Assembly: GCA_947449895.1 (NCBI GenBank)
Contig: CANFSO010000005.1
Span: forward strand, 1-44,275
Direction: 5' to 3'
From: Comamonadaceae bacterium
Lineage (GTDB): Bacteria > Pseudomonadota > Gammaproteobacteria > Burkholderiales > Burkholderiaceae_C
DNA: 44,275 nt
The notes beneath the pieces are model-generated. The model was not told where the DNA came from. It searched no databases and saw nothing but the letters and a program-made list of their open reading frames with translations. Shown here piece by piece: positions 25,424 through 33,927 of the stretch. Within the stretch, counting starts at the first letter, position 1. Each line of letters starts with the position of its first letter. The position numbers and the translations under genes are program-made.

Positions 25424-26157
25424 CATTCAGTGCAGCCGTGAAGAGCGCTTTAACACCCACCGGACGCTTGCGCGCGTCGATCAATTTGGGCAATCCCATC
25501 CTTGCCAACCGCGATGCTGCCGGTTTGCCTGTCGGCGTGTCGATTGATCTGGCGCGTGAATTAGCCCGCCGGCTCGGTGTTGAGTCCGAACTGGTGGTTT
25601 CGGATTCAGCTGGCAAGTCCGTCGACATCGTCAACGCCGATCAAGCTGACATTGGATTTTTTGCGATCGATCCGGTGCGTGGCCAGGGTATTTTGTTCAC
25701 TGCGGCGTATGTCTTGATCGAAGGCAGTTACTTGGTGCGCGAGGCTTCGCCCTTGCAGTACAACGAAGAAGTCGACGCCGCAGCGCACCGCGTCACCGTC
25801 GGCAAGGGCAGCGCCTACGACCTTTACTTGACGCGGGCTTTGAAAGCCGCGCAGATCGTCCGCGCGCTCACCTCGCCGACTGTGGTCGACACCTTTTTGG
25901 CGAATGGCGATGACGTTGCCGCCGGTGTCAAACAGCAGCTTGAAGCAGACGCCAAACGCTTGCCGGGTTTGCGCTTGTTGCCGGGCCGCTTCATGGTCAT
26001 CGAGCAAGCGATGGGTGTGCCTAAAACGCGCGGCGAGGCCGCTCAAGCGTACGTCGCTGCCTTCGTTGAAGAGATGAAAGCCAGTGGTTTCGTGGCGGAG
26101 TCTTTGGCTCGGCACGGCATTGAAGGTGCTGCCGTGGCACCTGCGGCGGGTCATTGA
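25420..26157 (+). CDS. Substrate-binding-protein-like fold without signal peptide
   Basis: The 245-residue protein resembles family 3 (amino-acid type) solute-binding proteins, with GVSIDLARELARRLG and DIGFFAIDPVRGQGILFTAAY. It begins MTFSAAVKSALTPTGRLR, which has no hydrophobic leader, so it should remain in the cytosol. It overlaps the MBL gene by four bases, and the next Bug gene starts one base after its stop. The role may be ligand sensing, sequestration or an enzyme built on this fold (as in arogenate dehydratase-like or decarboxylase relatives). An upstream in-frame extension gives no signal peptide either. Confidence 0.8.
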   Translation: MTFSAAVKSALTPTGRLRASINLGNPILANRDAAGLPVGVSIDLARELARRLGVESELVVSDSAGKSVDIVNADQADIGFFAIDPVRGQGILFTAAYVLIEGSYLVREASPLQYNEEVDAAAHRVTVGKGSAYDLYLTRALKAAQIVRALTSPTVVDTFLANGDDVAAGVKQQLEADAKRLPGLRLLPGRFMVIEQAMGVPKTRGEAAQAYVAAFVEEMKASGFVAESLARHGIEGAAVAPAAGH

Positions 26158-26158
26158 G

Positions 26159-27154
26159 ATGACGACCGTATTGCCTTTAACCAACCGCTACTTCAGCTTG
26201 GCGGCAACAGTCGTCAGCGCGCTGGCGGCCTTGTCAGCTGTACCCGCGCAGGCGCAGACCTACCCGCTTAAGGCCATCACCTTGATCGTGCCCTTCGCCC
26301 CCGGTGGCGGCACCGACAGCATTGCCCGCGATGTGGGAAAAGCGTTGGGCGAAAAGCTCGGTCAAGTGGTGATCATCGAGAACAAAGGCGGTGCGGGCGG
26401 CAGCATTGGCGCCAACGCCGTGGCCAAAGCGCCAGCGGACGGCTACACCTTGCTGTTCGCGACCTCGACCTTCGTCACCAATGCGGCGGCCGAAGCCACG
26501 CCGACCTACAACATCGAGAAAGATTTCGCGCCGATTGCGATGATCGGTCGCGGCCCGCTGTTGGTGGTCGCCAGCAAAGAGATGGGCGTCAAAACCATCG
26601 CGCAGTTGCGCACCGCCATGGCCGCCCGGCCTGATGGCACCAATTTTTGCTCGGCTGGCAACGGCAGCATCAACCATTTGTCGGGCGAGTTGTTTCGGCA
26701 AAAAACGCAGCTGGCCATGACGCACGTTCCCTACAAAGGCAGTGGCCCGGCTACCGTTGACTTACTGGCGGGTCGCATCCAACTGTTTTTTGCCACCGTG
26801 CCCACCATCCTGCCTTATGTGCAGGACAACCGTGTTGAGTTGCTGGCGGTGACCAGCGCCAAGCGTTCACCGCTGTTCCCCAACACGCCGACCATGGCTG
26901 AAGCGGGTATCAAGGGTTTTGATATTTCAACATGGTGGGGCGTGATGGCACCCGCTAAAACGCCGCAAGCGATCATCGATAAACTCAACATCGCCATCAA
27001 CGAAGCGGCCGCGCGTGATCCGTTGCGCAGCCGTCTCGCAAACGAAGGTGCTGATGCCGTCAGCGGGTCACCCGCCGACTTCCGCAAAGCCCTGTTGGCC
27101 GAGAGCGTACTTTGGCGCGAGGTGGCGAAGACAGCCGGACTCAAAGCTAATTAG
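26159..27154 (+). CDS. Bug-family tripartite tricarboxylate transporter receptor
   Basis: This 331-residue periplasmic receptor starts MTTVLPLTNRYFSLAATVV, with cleavage expected after VPAQAQ. It has the Bug hallmarks ITLIVPFAPGGGTDSIARD, ENKGGAGGSIGANAVAKA and THVPYKGSGPATVDLLAG. The start is one base after the preceding stop. A longer reading from 26084 would overlap that gene and bury the signal peptide. It is the fourth Bug receptor gene in the window. Confidence 0.93.
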   Translation: MTTVLPLTNRYFSLAATVVSALAALSAVPAQAQTYPLKAITLIVPFAPGGGTDSIARDVGKALGEKLGQVVIIENKGGAGGSIGANAVAKAPADGYTLLFATSTFVTNAAAEATPTYNIEKDFAPIAMIGRGPLLVVASKEMGVKTIAQLRTAMAARPDGTNFCSAGNGSINHLSGELFRQKTQLAMTHVPYKGSGPATVDLLAGRIQLFFATVPTILPYVQDNRVELLAVTSAKRSPLFPNTPTMAEAGIKGFDISTWWGVMAPAKTPQAIIDKLNIAINEAAARDPLRSRLANEGADAVSGSPADFRKALLAESVLWREVAKTAGLKAN

Positions 27155-27225
27155 GCCGATTGACGTATCCCTGAATCAGCGCTTTTTTTTTGGTTTTTAT
27201 TTCTTCCATTTTTGAATTGATCCCT

Positions 27226-28287
27226 ATGAAAATTGTTGTTCTGCCCGGCGACGGTATTGGCCCTGAAACCATGGCCGTCACGGTCGATGTTCTGGAAGCT
27301 GTTTCGAAAAAATTTCACCTTCAGCTCGAACTCCAGCATGACATCGCCGGCCATGACAGCCTGAAGCTTCACGGCGCGACCGTCACGCCGGCGCTGCTTG
27401 AAAAAGTGCGTGCCGCCGATGGTCTGATGCTCGGCCCCATGGCCACCTATGACTTCAAGGATGAAGCCAAGGGCGAGATCAATCCGTCGAAATTTTTCCG
27501 CAAGACGCTGGATCTGTACGCCAATATCCGGCCAGCACGGACCTTCAAAGGCATGACCGCGCGGCTTGGCGAGTTTGACCTGGTCGTGGTGCGTGAAAAC
27601 ACCGAAGGTTTTTATGCCGACCGCAACGTCGAATCCGGCGGAAGCGAGATGTTGATCACGCCAGACGTGGTGGTCTCGCTGCGCCGCATCACCCGCGTTT
27701 GCTGTGAGCGCATTGCGCGCTCAGCGTTTGAGCTGGCCATGACGCGGCGCAAAAAACTCACCTTCGTCCACAAAGCCAACGTGCTGAAAATCGGCGACGG
27801 CATGTTCATCGAAGAGTGCCTGCGCGTCGCTAAAGAGTTTCCGGAAGTAGCGGTTGACGACTTCATCGTCGACGCCATGATGGCCCACGTGGTGCGCGCG
27901 CCGCAGCGCTTTGACGTCATCGTCACGACCAATATGTTCGGCGACATCTTGTCCGACTTGACGGCAGAACTCTCTGGCAGCCTAGGCTTGGGCGCCTCGC
28001 TCAATGCCGGCGTTAACCACGCCATGGGACAAGCGGCGCACGGTTCTGCCCCCGACATCGCGGGGCAGAACATTGCCAATCCGTTCTCATTGATCTTGTC
28101 CGCCGGACAGCTGCTGCGCTGGCATGGGCTGCGGTCCGGCAAGCCGGCTTTCATCGAGGCCAGTGCCGCCATTGAAGCGGCGACGGCAGCGGCGATTGAG
28201 GCTCACGAAGCCACGCGCGACGTTGGTGGTCAGCTTGGCACGCGTGAAACCGGCGCCGCATTTGTAGCCCGCTTGATGGCAGCCTGA
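27226..28287 (+). CDS. Isocitrate/isopropylmalate/tartrate dehydrogenase-family protein
   Basis: The 353-residue beta-decarboxylating dehydrogenase has the N-terminal nucleotide motif PGDGIGPE, the substrate arginines in NIRPAR and VVVRENTEG, and the metal-binding signature TNMFGDILSDL. It would oxidise a 2-hydroxyacid such as a malate or tartrate derivative and release CO2. True leuB normally sits with leuCD; here it ends the plus-strand wing of a hydroxy-acid island, which favours a catabolic tartrate dehydrogenase-like role. The start at 27226 gives the standard MKIVVLPGDG N-terminus. Confidence 0.88.
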   Translation: MKIVVLPGDGIGPETMAVTVDVLEAVSKKFHLQLELQHDIAGHDSLKLHGATVTPALLEKVRAADGLMLGPMATYDFKDEAKGEINPSKFFRKTLDLYANIRPARTFKGMTARLGEFDLVVVRENTEGFYADRNVESGGSEMLITPDVVVSLRRITRVCCERIARSAFELAMTRRKKLTFVHKANVLKIGDGMFIEECLRVAKEFPEVAVDDFIVDAMMAHVVRAPQRFDVIVTTNMFGDILSDLTAELSGSLGLGASLNAGVNHAMGQAAHGSAPDIAGQNIANPFSLILSAGQLLRWHGLRSGKPAFIEASAAIEAATAAAIEAHEATRDVGGQLGTRETGAAFVARLMAA

Positions 28288-28319
28288 ACGGCCATCGAAG
28301 CTGCATAAGCGCAGATGCG

Positions 28320-29216
28320 TCAAGGCTGCCCGGTGAGGGCTGCTGCGTCCGCTTGCCTACCCAGCCAGTCCAGAAAAAGCCTGACTTCGGGCCGGTAACC
28401 GTGCCGTTCGGGATAGACCACGAAGTGGGGCTGTACCTGGACGGACCAAGTCGGATCAAAGACTGGTTTTAGCCGGCCCGCCGTCACGTGTCCATCGCCA
28501 ATGACTCGGCTTTCAAGTGCCACGCCCAAGCCTTGCACGGCTGCGTCGAGTGCCATCAGCGCGCGGTCAAAGCGCAGCGCAAAGCGGTCTGGTTTTTGCC
28601 CCGGGTGGTATTTGGCAAACCAGTCGCTCCACTGAACAACACTGACGGTGGATTGGATCAGCGGCACCTGCAGCAGGTCTGCTGGTGTGCGGATCTGGTG
28701 GCGCTCAATAAAGGCGGCGCTGGCCAGCGGCAAGATCTCCTCGACGAGTACTGGTTTGACCACTAAGTTGGGCCACATTGGAACGCCGTAGCGGATATCT
28801 ATGTCGACCTGACCGAGTTCAAAGTCCGAATGAAGATGGGACGCGGACAAGAACAGCGAGACCCCGGGGTGTTCCTGCGCAAACTGCCCGATGCGCGGCA
28901 TCAGCCAGAGGCTGGCAAAGCTCGGGCTGGCGTGTACATACAACGTGTTGCGTACACCTTGGCGCATGTCGTCGGTGGCAGCGCTGATGGCCCCCAGCGC
29001 ACCGCCCACACGTTGCAAATAGGCTTCACCTGCCAAGCTGAGTTTGACGCCGCGAGACGAGCGCTCAAAGAGCTTGACGCCCAAAAAATCTTCCAGTCGT
29101 GCCACTTGGTGGCTGACAGCAGACGGCGTCAGGTGCAGCTCTGCAGCGGCCAGTGCAAAGCTGCGACGGCGCGCAATGGTCTCAAAAGCCAGCAGTGAGG
29201 GGAGTGGGGGCAACAT
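28320..29216 (-). CDS. LysR-family transcriptional regulator (GcvA-like)
   Basis: The 298-residue protein begins MLPPLPSLLAFETIARRRSF, a GcvA-type N-terminus, with a helix-turn-helix (AAAELHLTPSAVSHQVARLE) and an effector domain. The start at 29216 avoids 37 upstream codons that lie in the divergent promoter region. It diverges from the SDR gene across 122 bases, so it is the natural candidate regulator of the tetrose-type operon. It converges on the decarboxylating dehydrogenase gene with 32 bases between stops. Confidence 0.92.
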   Translation of the reverse strand: MLPPLPSLLAFETIARRRSFALAAAELHLTPSAVSHQVARLEDFLGVKLFERSSRGVKLSLAGEAYLQRVGGALGAISAATDDMRQGVRNTLYVHASPSFASLWLMPRIGQFAQEHPGVSLFLSASHLHSDFELGQVDIDIRYGVPMWPNLVVKPVLVEEILPLASAAFIERHQIRTPADLLQVPLIQSTVSVVQWSDWFAKYHPGQKPDRFALRFDRALMALDAAVQGLGVALESRVIGDGHVTAGRLKPVFDPTWSVQVQPHFVVYPERHGYRPEVRLFLDWLGRQADAAALTGQP

Positions 29217-29338
29217 GATGGAGTAAGTGATTATTGCAGTGCAGCATGATGGATTTTCACTTGAGCTTGAGATTTTATCGTTTGTAGCCCTTGTTATTTC
29301 TTGCCAGAATCGCGGCAGTTTTAACAAGGAGACAGCGC

Positions 29339-30088
29339 ATGTTGCTAAAAGACAGGGTGGCCGTGGTCACTGGGGGCGCAGGCCCTAATGGGTTGGGTTT
29401 TGCCACGGCACGCATGATGGCGGCGCAGGGCGCAACCGTGATTATTTTAGATTTGGCGCAGGCCAATCCAGCCGCCGCAGCGGCCAAACTCGGTGCCCAG
29501 CACATGGGTCTGGTGGCCGACGTCACGAGCAAAGCCTCGTGTGATGCTGCGGTCGCCGAGGTGCTGAAAGCCAAGGGTCGGATCGACATCTTGGTCAACA
29601 ACGCTGGCATCACGCAGCCACGTAAAACACTCGACATTGCGCCGCAAGACTATGACGCGGTACTTGATGTCAGCTTGCGCGGCACCTTGGTCGCGTCACA
29701 GGCAGTTTTGCCCACCATGCGCTTGCAAAAGCGCGGATCCATCGTGTGTATTTCGTCGGTTTCGGCGCAACGTGGTGGCGGTATTCTGGGCGGCCCGCAT
29801 TACTCTGCGGCGAAGGCCGGCGTGCTCGGTCTGGCGCGTGCAATGGCACGCGAATTCGGCGGTGACGGCATCCGTATCAACTGCGTCACGCCAGGTCTGA
29901 TCGCCACTGACATCAACAAGGGTCTGATCCCTGATGACAAGCTGCAGTCGATTCTCGACGGTATCCCGCTCGGCTACATCGGCGCTCCAAACGACGTGGC
30001 GGGCTGCGTGGTGTTTCTGGCCAGCGACCTGTCGGGCTATTGCACCGGCATCACGCTGGATGTCAATGGCGGCATGTTGATCCACTGA
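29339..30088 (+). CDS. Short-chain dehydrogenase/reductase
   Basis: This 249-residue SDR has the NAD(P) motif TGGAGPNGLG (11-20), NNAG (87-90), the catalytic serine near 140, Y155 and K159 (HYSAAK), and a C-terminal DVNGGMLIH. It would oxidise a polyol or hydroxyl group to a ketone. AAGGAGA lies directly upstream of the ATG at 29339. It is the first gene of a nine-gene operon with TRAP, kinase, isomerase and transketolase genes, so I infer that it makes the ketose from an imported polyol. The FabG-like look alone does not define substrate. Confidence 0.9.
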   Translation: MLLKDRVAVVTGGAGPNGLGFATARMMAAQGATVIILDLAQANPAAAAAKLGAQHMGLVADVTSKASCDAAVAEVLKAKGRIDILVNNAGITQPRKTLDIAPQDYDAVLDVSLRGTLVASQAVLPTMRLQKRGSIVCISSVSAQRGGGILGGPHYSAAKAGVLGLARAMAREFGGDGIRINCVTPGLIATDINKGLIPDDKLQSILDGIPLGYIGAPNDVAGCVVFLASDLSGYCTGITLDVNGGMLIH

Positions 30089-30169
30089 ACCTATCAGCAG
30101 GCCCGCTTTTTAAATATCCGTTCGCAGCACGGCCCTCGCTGCATTTATTGATAAAAAACAGGAGACAAC

Positions 30170-31159
30170 ATGACACCACGATTCAATCTATTTCGCCGTG
30201 CCGCCCTGGTGGCTGCGCTGGCCTGTGCCGGCTCCATGAGCTTCGCCCAAGCCCCCGTCAAGCTGACGTTGGGGCACGGAGCTGCTCCGGGCAATCCGCG
30301 GCATGAGGCCGCTGTTAAATTTGCTGAGCTCGTCAAGGCCAACACCAAAGGCCGCATTGAGATCCAGGTGGCTCACTCCTCGCAGCTGGGTGACGATGCC
30401 GCCATGGTGACGGCGATTCGCTCTGGGACACTCGACATGTCGGCCAATAGCCAGGGGGCGGTCGCGGCCGTCGTGCCTGAGTACAGCGCGTTGGGCTTGC
30501 CTTTCCTGTTCTCGGATATCACCAAAGCTTGGAAAATGCTGGACGGTCCGATTGGGCAGGAACTGGCCAAGCGTTCAGAAGCCAAGGGCATGATCGTGCT
30601 CGGCTACTGGGACAACGGCATTCGCCATCTCTCGAACAGCAAGCGTCCCGTCAAAGCTCCCGCTGATGTCAAGGGTCTGAAGATCCGCACGCCGCCCGAT
30701 GCCATCACGGTAGACATCATGCAGGCCTTGGGCGCTGACCCGCAGCAGATCAAGTTCTCGGAGCTCTATGTGGCGCTTCAACAAGGTGTGGTGGACGGAC
30801 AAGAAAACCCGCTTGCCAACATTGAGTCGGCCAAGCTATACGAAGTTCAAAAGTACATCTCGCTGACCGGTCACAAGTACGAGGCAACTCCGTTTCTGAT
30901 GAGCAAGCGCTCATGGGACAAACTGAGCGCGGCCGACCAGAAGGTCTTCCTAGCTGCCGGGGCTGAGGCCACGCAACTGCAACGCAAGTTGTCCAAAGAT
31001 GCAGACCTCAAGCTGGTGAGTGAGCTCAAAGCCAAAGGTGTGCAGATTGACACCGTTGACAATGCGCCCTTTGTTCAGGCTACGCGCAGCGTTTACGACA
31101 AGTGGAGCGCAGGCCCTACGGGTGAGTTCGTGAAACGCGTTGTCCAAGCCGCGCGCTGA
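30170..31159 (+). CDS. TRAP transporter substrate-binding protein DctP
   Basis: The 329-residue periplasmic receptor has a Sec leader (ALVAALACAGSMSFAQ) and the DctP core: GYWDNGIRHLSN, the signature arginine in GLKIRTPP, and VDGQENPLANIES. The arginine usually binds a carboxylate, though sugar-acid and polyol-binding members exist. It is followed by dctQ and dctM genes, giving a complete TRAP system. An 81-base gap after the SDR gene holds a short GCAGC/GCTGC stem, which may separate expression levels. Confidence 0.94.
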   Translation: MTPRFNLFRRAALVAALACAGSMSFAQAPVKLTLGHGAAPGNPRHEAAVKFAELVKANTKGRIEIQVAHSSQLGDDAAMVTAIRSGTLDMSANSQGAVAAVVPEYSALGLPFLFSDITKAWKMLDGPIGQELAKRSEAKGMIVLGYWDNGIRHLSNSKRPVKAPADVKGLKIRTPPDAITVDIMQALGADPQQIKFSELYVALQQGVVDGQENPLANIESAKLYEVQKYISLTGHKYEATPFLMSKRSWDKLSAADQKVFLAAGAEATQLQRKLSKDADLKLVSELKAKGVQIDTVDNAPFVQATRSVYDKWSAGPTGEFVKRVVQAAR

Positions 31160-31172
31160 AGCTGAACGACTC

Positions 31173-31757
31173 ATGAGCACTCCTTTGTCACAAGACGCTC
31201 TGGCGACGCAAGGTCAGGTTGGATCGGCCGTCCTGCGCATCGCCAGTGCAGTCGACCACCTGATTGGCATGGCCTGCAGAGGGGTGCTTTATGTGACCCT
31301 CAGCGCTATGTTCATCATCCTGAGCGTCAACGTCGGCCTGCGATATATCGCGGGCAGCAGTTTGTCATCTGCCTCCGAGCTACCGGAGTTGATGTTTCCT
31401 TGGCTCATCATGGCGGGGGTGGTGCTGGCCGCGCAACATGGCTCGCACATTGCCATCGTCATCCTCACCCAGAAGCTCGGCAGACTGCGTCGCTGGGTGT
31501 TGGTGGCCGGATCGCTGGTGGTGGCGGGGCTTTACGCCTCGCTGTCAGTCGTGGCTTGGCCGCTGATGGAGATTGCCGCCGATGAGCGCACGCCCATCCT
31601 GCAAGTGCCTGGCTCGGTGAGTGTTTCCTGCCTGATGTTGGGCTTTGGGCTGTTGGCCATCGTGACCATTTGCAGGCTGCATCTGGTCTGGGTCAGCCAG
31701 CCTGACCTGATGCTTGACGAACCCACCAATTCCGACAACACGGGAGCACAGGCATGA
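31173..31757 (+). CDS. TRAP transporter small permease DctQ
   Basis: This 194-residue inner-membrane protein has four predicted helices with the DctQ pattern, including FIILSVNVGLRYIAG and ELPELMFPWLIMAG. The ATG at 31173 starts 13 bases after dctP stops, and its stop overlaps the dctM start as ATGA. An in-frame upstream start would overlap dctP and is unlikely. Confidence 0.92.
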   Translation: MSTPLSQDALATQGQVGSAVLRIASAVDHLIGMACRGVLYVTLSAMFIILSVNVGLRYIAGSSLSSASELPELMFPWLIMAGVVLAAQHGSHIAIVILTQKLGRLRRWVLVAGSLVVAGLYASLSVVAWPLMEIAADERTPILQVPGSVSVSCLMLGFGLLAIVTICRLHLVWVSQPDLMLDEPTNSDNTGAQA

Positions 31758-33013
31758 CCGGGCTCATTATTCTTTTGTTCGTGGTCGGTGCGCTGCTGTC
31801 GATCCCGATTGCACACGCTCTTGTGCTCGCCTCTGTCGGTGGGCTGCTCATCCTCGACCGGGTGCCGGTGCATCTGGCGATTGAACAAATGCTGTCGCAG
31901 ACGCAGAGCTTTCCGCTCATCGCGATTCCCTTTTTTATGATGACTGGCGCCTTAATGGTCAGCGGCAAGCTGGGTCAGAGTCTGGTCAAGTTGTTGTCCA
32001 TGATGATCGGCCGCGTCCACGGCGGTCCGGCGCAGGTGGGCGTTCTGTCATCGACGATCTTTGGGGGCGTCTCAGGCTCAGCTGTCGCGGATGCTTCTGC
32101 CATCGGCTCGATGCTGATCCCTTGGCTCAAGAAACTGGGTTACCCCGCACCGTTTGCCGCCGGTACGCTGGCCGCCGCTGCCACCATTGACATCCTGATT
32201 CCGCCTTCCATCCCGATGATCGTCTACGCGCTGGTCTCTGGCGCATCGATTGGCGCGCTGTTCGTCGCCGGCATTCTGCCCGGCCTGCTGATGTGTGCCG
32301 GCTTCATGGCTGTTTGTTATATACAAGGCCGTCGCCGCAACTTCCCCCGCGACACCACGCCATTCGAGTGGCCGGCATTTTGGCTCCAGCTCGTGCAGAC
32401 TGGTCCGGCGCTGGCCATGCCTGTGCTGATCATCGTCTTTCTGCGCTTTGGCATTGCCACGCCGACCGAGGTCAGCGTGATGTCCACGCTCTACGCCCTG
32501 CTGGTGGCGGGTCTGATCTACCGCGACCTGACGCTTGCCAAGATTCGGGCCGCAGCGATTGAAGCGGGCATTTCGACCGGTGTGGTGCTGCTCATCATCA
32601 TGGCCTCCAGCATCGTTGGATGGATCGTGACCTACGAGCAGTTGCCGGCTGAGTTCACACGTTACGCCAAGGAAACCTTGCAGTCCCCGTGGCTCATCAT
32701 TCTGGCGATGAATCTGATCATGCTGGCCACTGGCATGTTCATTGACCTGCCTGCGGCGGTACTCTTGCTCACACCCATGTTTGTGCCTCTGGCTGCGGCT
32801 GTCGGCATGGACACGATCCAGCTGGGCATCATGATGATCGTCAATCTCTCGATCGGGCTGTACCACCCGCCCATCGGGACCACGCTGTTCATCACCAGCA
32901 CCATCGCCCGCGTGCGCATTGGGGATGTTGTGAAAGAACTGATTCCGTTCTATTTCGTCGCCATCGGACTGTTGTTGGGTTTCGCCTACCTGCCTTGGTT
33001 GACTCTCCACTGA
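31754..33013 (+). CDS. TRAP transporter large permease DctM
   Basis: The 419-residue inner-membrane subunit carries the ion-coupled transport path. It has about 12 helices and family motifs such as FFMMTGALMVSGK, GGVSGSAVADASAIGS and PPSIPMIVYAL. It overlaps dctQ by four bases and is followed after 10 bases by the TIM-barrel isomerase gene, so transporter and enzymes form one transcription unit. Confidence 0.94.
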   Translation: MTGLIILLFVVGALLSIPIAHALVLASVGGLLILDRVPVHLAIEQMLSQTQSFPLIAIPFFMMTGALMVSGKLGQSLVKLLSMMIGRVHGGPAQVGVLSSTIFGGVSGSAVADASAIGSMLIPWLKKLGYPAPFAAGTLAAAATIDILIPPSIPMIVYALVSGASIGALFVAGILPGLLMCAGFMAVCYIQGRRRNFPRDTTPFEWPAFWLQLVQTGPALAMPVLIIVFLRFGIATPTEVSVMSTLYALLVAGLIYRDLTLAKIRAAAIEAGISTGVVLLIIMASSIVGWIVTYEQLPAEFTRYAKETLQSPWLIILAMNLIMLATGMFIDLPAAVLLLTPMFVPLAAAVGMDTIQLGIMMIVNLSIGLYHPPIGTTLFITSTIARVRIGDVVKELIPFYFVAIGLLLGFAYLPWLTLH

Positions 33014-33023
33014 AAACGACAGC

Positions 33024-33911
33024 ATGAGCAATTCATTAGTCACTGGTACAAGCGCATCCGACGTGCGCATCATCTCCATTTCGGGTGCTCCTTATGACGG
33101 CTATGAGCCACCGCGCATGCTCGAAAGTTTGGCGTCCATCGGTGCTGCGCACGTTGAGCCTGCCTTTATCGTCGGCTATACAGAGGCCTTTGACGAGTCT
33201 GCTTTCACGCCCGAGCAGGCCCAACAGTGGCAGCGCTGGTTGGCTGACAGCGGCATCGCCTGCCATGCCTTTTCTTCACACATCGACCTCGGGCGTGACG
33301 ACGCTGTTGATGTCTTTCGCGGCCGCATGGACTTTGCGCGAGCGCTGGGTGCTGAAGTCATCAACACCAATGCCGCTGCGCGCCGACTGAAAAAAAGTTT
33401 CTTCGCCAACATTGAGGTGCTGGCCCGGCATGCGGAGTGCATCGGTCTGAAGATCGGGCTGGAAAACCCTGGGGATGGCTCGGACAACCTGCTGAACACC
33501 GCCAGCGACGCCGCTGCGCTTTTAGGGGAGATAGGCCACGCCATGGTCGGTTTGAACTATGACGCAGGCAACACCATTTCGCACCGCCCGGGTGTAGCGC
33601 CTGTGGACGATGCCTTGGCCGCCATGCCCTTGTGTTTGCACACCCACATCAAGGATGTGCGGCGTGACGCCAGTGGCTACTTTTTCACGCCGCTAGGGCA
33701 GGGCAGCATTGACTGCGCGCACATCCTGCACGCTGTTACCGAAACGGCGTTGAACTTGTCCATCGAGATCCCGTTGCGACTGCACCGCTTGCCCAACGCA
33801 CAACCCAGTCGCTCGCCTTACCGCGTGCCGTTGGCCGACATTGAGGCGGTGCTGAAGCCTGCTTTGGCTTTTGTGCGGCAACACCTGAACCCGCTGATGG
33901 CGGCTCATTGA
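33024..33911 (+). CDS. Sugar phosphate isomerase/epimerase-like TIM-barrel protein
   Basis: The 295-residue protein belongs to the xylose-isomerase-like TIM-barrel (AP endonuclease 2) family. Likely metal ligands are in GLENPGDGSDN, NYDAGN, THIKDV and the late glutamate of SIEIPLRLH. Family members isomerise, epimerise or decarboxylate sugars and sugar acids. In this operon it could act on the ketose before or after phosphorylation, in a role like L-erythrulose phosphate isomerase, or like a 3-oxo-sugar-acid decarboxylase. Which one is not decided by the sequence. Confidence 0.82.
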   Translation: MSNSLVTGTSASDVRIISISGAPYDGYEPPRMLESLASIGAAHVEPAFIVGYTEAFDESAFTPEQAQQWQRWLADSGIACHAFSSHIDLGRDDAVDVFRGRMDFARALGAEVINTNAAARRLKKSFFANIEVLARHAECIGLKIGLENPGDGSDNLLNTASDAAALLGEIGHAMVGLNYDAGNTISHRPGVAPVDDALAAMPLCLHTHIKDVRRDASGYFFTPLGQGSIDCAHILHAVTETALNLSIEIPLRLHRLPNAQPSRSPYRVPLADIEAVLKPALAFVRQHLNPLMAAH

Positions 33912-33927
33912 AAGTGGAATGGCTGAC

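Noticed and set aside
32078-33079. 333-codon frame antisense to dctM
   Set aside because: Its product is rich in His, Gln, Asp and Arg, as expected from the reverse of a membrane-protein gene.
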